Source: Planctomycetota bacterium
GTDB taxonomy: Bacteria; Planctomycetota; Planctomycetia; Pirellulales; Pirellulaceae
Assembly (NCBI GenBank): GCA_024277285.1
Contig: JAJRVM010000199.1
Location: forward strand, 1 to 55,998
Direction of reading: 5' to 3'
DNA: 55,998 bases
Position numbers and translations under genes: made by a program
Notes under the pieces: model-generated
The model's input: the letters and a program-made list of their open reading frames with translations, nothing else
Database searches by the model: none
What the model was told of the DNA's origin: nothing
Shown: positions 53,660 to 55,998 of the stretch, piece after piece
Layout: each line of letters opens with the position of its first letter
Numbering within the stretch: position 1 is the stretch's first letter

Positions 53660-53879
53660 GAAAAGTCAACCTTGTTCGCCAATCGCGAGTCGATGCAATA
53701 TGCTTCGGCGTTGCAAGCCGTTTCCCATCAGTGTGTGTGAGTGATGGCAATCCGTTAGGATGATCTCAAGGCGGAAATTCGTCTATGTCCATCATGACAA
53801 CCTCAGCCATTTCTTGAGTGTGAAAAGTGGGAGCGTGATTTCCGAACCGAGACCTCGCGCCGCCATCTCTAACCGCCGA
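53660..53879. other. Gap between the ankyrin protein and the caspase-like module
   Basis: About 220 bases with no gene or repeat recognised. Confidence 0.4.
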
Positions 53880-54407
53880 TTATTTGTTCCCGGGATCGAC
53901 AAGCGGTCTCCCGTAGTCTTTTCCTTTTATTGGTTTTGGTTCACCCGGCTTGGCAACCCACTCTTGTCCGCCCGGTGTGACGCCGTAGGTGCCATCAAAG
54001 GCGTGCACCTCAGCTCCCGTCAAGTCTGCGAGGTCTTGAATAAATTTTTGCCCTGTTGAGCCATTCGCGACATTACAGGCTCGGATCGTTATCTGACAAT
54101 CAGAAGTCAGTCTCTTCGATAGCTTGCCAATGAATACCAGGACCGGAGATCCAGGTGTGCTGATACCCGTACGATCAATACTCCCGACGAATCCCACGTT
54201 TCCATGACCTGAAATTATCACACTATCAATGGACTTTTTCGGAAAACTATCAATCCACTTGTTCGCTGCTGGCCAATCAGGTTTAGAAGGCCATTGACGC
54301 CTGCCTCCGTTTTGGAACGCTACGTAACTTTCAGGGTTGCCCACCCTGCCAAAACGGAGGCAGGCGTCAAACCTTTGTCTCACATCAAAAAACGATCGGT
54401 GCGACAT
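53880..54407 (-). CDS. Caspase-like (His-Cys) orphan module of the RHS locus
   Basis: A 175-residue protein from ATG 54407; the frame is open further to 54479. Residues 59-150 fit a clan-CD-like fold, with 'SIDSVIISGHGNVGF' giving His68 and 'QITIRACNVANGSTG' giving Cys111, the layout of the catalytic dyad in caspase-, C80- and DUF4347-type domains, followed by 'LADLTGAEVHAFDGTYGVTP'. There is no signal peptide and the N-terminus is abrupt. It lies on the same strand downstream of the RHS gene, so it looks like a displaced RHS toxin tip. Residues about 13-38 are encoded by the palindrome at 54295-54369. Confidence 0.6.
   Translation of the reverse strand: MSHRSFFDVRQRFDACLRFGRVGNPESYVAFQNGGRRQWPSKPDWPAANKWIDSFPKKSIDSVIISGHGNVGFVGSIDRTGISTPGSPVLVFIGKLSKRLTSDCQITIRACNVANGSTGQKFIQDLADLTGAEVHAFDGTYGVTPGGQEWVAKPGEPKPIKGKDYGRPLVDPGNK
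54295..54369. repeat. 75-bp palindromic element inserted in frame
   Basis: Perfect 21-bp arms (54295-54315 and 54349-54369) enclose a 33-base loop with a smaller hairpin (CAGGGT/ACCCTG). The total length is exactly 25 codons and both strands stay open in the host frame. It adds about 25 residues to the caspase-like ORF. Confidence 0.88.
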
Positions 54408-54578
54408 CGGATACCGCGCTGATATCAACAGCCGCCAGGTCGGCGCCGTCGACGCCGACTTCTCCAAAATTCTCAGCAATTCGGTACAACCCCGTTTTTA
54501 CCCCCCAAATCCATACAGTCATAATTCGGTCGAAACTACGACCGCAATTCAGCCCGGCACACGCAAGGAAGTCACAAC
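54408..54578. other. Remnant coding sequence between RHS cassettes
   Basis: On the minus strand a different frame reads 'GLYRIAENFGEVGVDGADLA' and ends in TGA just inside the caspase-like ORF. It looks more protein-like than the frame used by the caspase-like ORF here, so a frameshift or recombination joint between cassettes is likely. Confidence 0.4.
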
Positions 54579-54950
54579 TCACATTTCTTCTGTTGAATCA
54601 TCCAGTCGTCGTTCCTGTTCAAGGTAATCGACGATATCGCAAAACCATTTCCTCAAGCATTCTAGCGAACAGAAGGAGATGTCGAGTTGCCCGCCATCTA
54701 TTCCGTCGGCTACGCAGTAATTCGCAGAATCCTTCATGTCAGGATCGATGCCATGAAAACCAATATCACAAAATCCCTCCATTGGGAAATTGCTAGTCTG
54801 GGTCTTTTCCAAACGCTCCAAATCAACCACAGCGCCAAAAGAAAAGTACGCTACGCCACACCGGATTTGTCTTGCGCACACCGGGCATGTGCAACTCTTC
54901 GGAATGCGCGGCGGTGTCACTTTTTCTTCTCGATGGCTTTTCTTCCGCAT
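54579..54950 (-). CDS. Cysteine-rich protein, candidate immunity protein
   Basis: A 123-residue protein starting at ATG 54950, 10 bases after the RHS stop codon and on the same strand. Cysteine clusters 'TCPVCARQIRCG' and 'FCSLECLRKWFC' resemble zinc-binding knuckles. I cannot assign a family. Its position directly behind an RHS C-terminus is that of an immunity gene, so it probably neutralises the toxin end of the RHS protein, which is inference from locus architecture. Confidence 0.6.
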   Translation of the reverse strand: MRKKSHREEKVTPPRIPKSCTCPVCARQIRCGVAYFSFGAVVDLERLEKTQTSNFPMEGFCDIGFHGIDPDMKDSANYCVADGIDGGQLDISFCSLECLRKWFCDIVDYLEQERRLDDSTEEM

Positions 54951-54960
54951 CACCGTCTCA

Positions 54961-55998
54961 CTAGTTGGCAACCCACGTCCAAAGAGAATACATCGCATTG
55001 CCAAGGTGTTCGTGAATGGAATCCCCTCCAATTGGGATGCTTCCGATTCCGTATCCAATTCCGTATCCTACACCGCCAGCTGCAATTGCGGCTCCGCCCA
55101 CAGCGGTTGCACCAGCTGCCCCCGTAGCCGCCACCCCTCCAATCGTCACACTGGTGCCCGCCGCCCCGGCGCCACCGACAATTACCCCACCCACGGCTGC
55201 AGCCTCACTCGTCGAAATAACCGCCTGGACGGCCAAGTCACCAGCATGCGAAACGACCCCAGTCGCGCCGCCGGTTTCAGCAGCTTGCACAATGTCAGGC
55301 GTTTCGAGCACAATAACCAATGCCGCTCCGAGTAGGCCTGCCCCACGTAGCCGCTCCCGAAGTGTTCCCAGAGCTTTCCTTCCTATTCTTCTCCCTGTCG
55401 GCGCTGTGCCGTGGAATGTCTCCCCTGTGTCTATATTAAGTTTGACCGGACTTCTAGGGCCATCAATGTGGGCGTGTGGATCGGACGGAAAGGGGTCGCG
55501 GTCGTTCGGGTGGACGTAGAATACAGATCCTCCAATTTTGATCCTCAGCAGGCCCGTCGGGTCCGTCATCAGGGTGACTCCATTGCCCACATACCTTCCA
55601 ACATTCGCATCACCAGCGGCAAACCCGAGCGGATCCTCGCTGATCCAGCGTCCGGTCTCTGCATCATACCAACGGGCGCGGTTGTATTGCAGGTCGGTGG
55701 CGGTGTCGAGCTCGCGGCTGGTGAACAGGTAACGGGTCAGCGAAGTGTCGCCGCTGGTGACGTTGCCGTACGTGTCGTAGATGTAGTGCGCGGCGATCGT
55801 GCCGTCCTGCTTGGCCAGGTCGCGGACGCTGCCCAGGTTGTCGACCAGCGGCCAGAGCGTGCGCGAGGCGTCGCCGAGTGTTTTGGTTACGTCCTCCTGA
55901 GCCAGGATCTGATCGACTGCCTCACCGTACAGATAACGCTTGGCAAGCGTCATCGGCTGCGTGCCGCTGCCGTCGGGATCGACGAAGTCGAGCACCAC
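54961..55998 (-). CDS. RHS-repeat polymorphic toxin, C-terminal part
   Basis: The last 345 residues of a protein whose 5' end lies outside the window. Residues 1-150 are the end of the RHS core ('YIYDTYGNVTSG', 'YNRARWYDAETGRWISEDPL', 'NGVTLMTDPTGL'), the hallmark that precedes a variable toxin tip. The tip begins 'LRIKIGGSVFYVHPNDRD', has a 'SDPHAH' / 'KLNIDTGETF' part, and then a long Gly/Ala/Val-rich hydrophobic stretch (about 230-325) that could insert into membranes. RHS proteins are shells that deliver such tips into rival cells. The toxin activity is unknown. Confidence 0.88.
   Translation of the reverse strand: MVLDFVDPDGSGTQPMTLAKRYLYGEAVDQILAQEDVTKTLGDASRTLWPLVDNLGSVRDLAKQDGTIAAHYIYDTYGNVTSGDTSLTRYLFTSRELDTATDLQYNRARWYDAETGRWISEDPLGFAAGDANVGRYVGNGVTLMTDPTGLLRIKIGGSVFYVHPNDRDPFPSDPHAHIDGPRSPVKLNIDTGETFHGTAPTGRRIGRKALGTLRERLRGAGLLGAALVIVLETPDIVQAAETGGATGVVSHAGDLAVQAVISTSEAAAVGGVIVGGAGAAGTSVTIGGVAATGAAGATAVGGAAIAAGGVGYGIGYGIGSIPIGGDSIHEHLGNAMYSLWTWVAN

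Overview
The window looks like a chromosomal segment of a planctomycete, most likely of the Pirellula/Rhodopirellula group. The grounds are a DUF1559 protein with a pilin-type N-terminus followed by a tiny lipoprotein, ECF sigma factors paired with membrane anti-sigma factors, a ThiD2-ThiE fusion, many TTG/GTG starts with weak ribosome-binding sites, and long intergenic gaps full of short tandem and inverted repeats. The cell has an outer membrane with lipid A: lpxB, an LptF/LptG-type permease and a three-gene Mla system are all present. Genus-level assignment is inference.

Layout. 1-4800: the start of a site-2 protease (minus), a sodium/solute symporter, exported MsrB (minus) behind a 14-bp tandem array, and a nucleoside 2-deoxyribosyltransferase-like protein. 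5000-9000: rlmN, then an ECF sigma / anti-sigma / exported helical protein operon. 9000-13900: thiE (minus), a TPR membrane protein, clpC with a clear terminator. 14300-17600: mlaE-mlaF-mlaD, where mlaE is preceded by an in-frame ATG frame closed by a TAG. 17600-21000: PEGA lipoprotein (minus), PP2C phosphatase, and a convergent overlapping methyltransferase (minus). 21000-27300: a MITE, an LptF/G permease, a histidine kinase with a sigma-54 response regulator, a repeat block, and lexA (minus) with a strong promoter. 27500-33150: an operon (minus) coding an RND/MmpL-type exporter and a fatty-acyl-AMP ligase-ACP-thioester reductase. 33400-36600: small lipoprotein, DUF1559 protein and exported galactose mutarotase (all minus). 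37000-39800: a second ECF sigma / anti-sigma pair and a PDZ protein. 40200-50600: sugar isomerase, a second MITE copy, SppA, CYTH protein, FtsX-type permease with an EF-hand loop, glycosyltransferase, lpxB, SGNH hydrolase, M20 peptidase, BFD-like ferredoxin and a lysine-rich small protein. 50700-55998: an accessory zone with a lipoprotein gene that runs antisense through a DUF433/DUF5615 toxin-antitoxin pair, an adhesin-repeat remnant, an ankyrin membrane protein, a caspase-like orphan module carrying an in-frame palindromic insertion, a cysteine-rich candidate immunity protein, and the 3' end of an RHS polymorphic toxin.

Most interesting. (1) Two non-autonomous elements (276 and 210 bp) share inverted ends beginning GTAAC and have 8-bp target duplications, the signature of IS66-family transposition. 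(2) A perfect 21-bp-arm palindrome of exactly 75 bp (25 codons) sits in frame in an RHS-associated ORF with a His-Cys dyad. (3) The acyl-AMP ligase/reductase plus exporter operon suggests an unknown lipid product. No rRNA, tRNA, CRISPR array or prophage was recognised.
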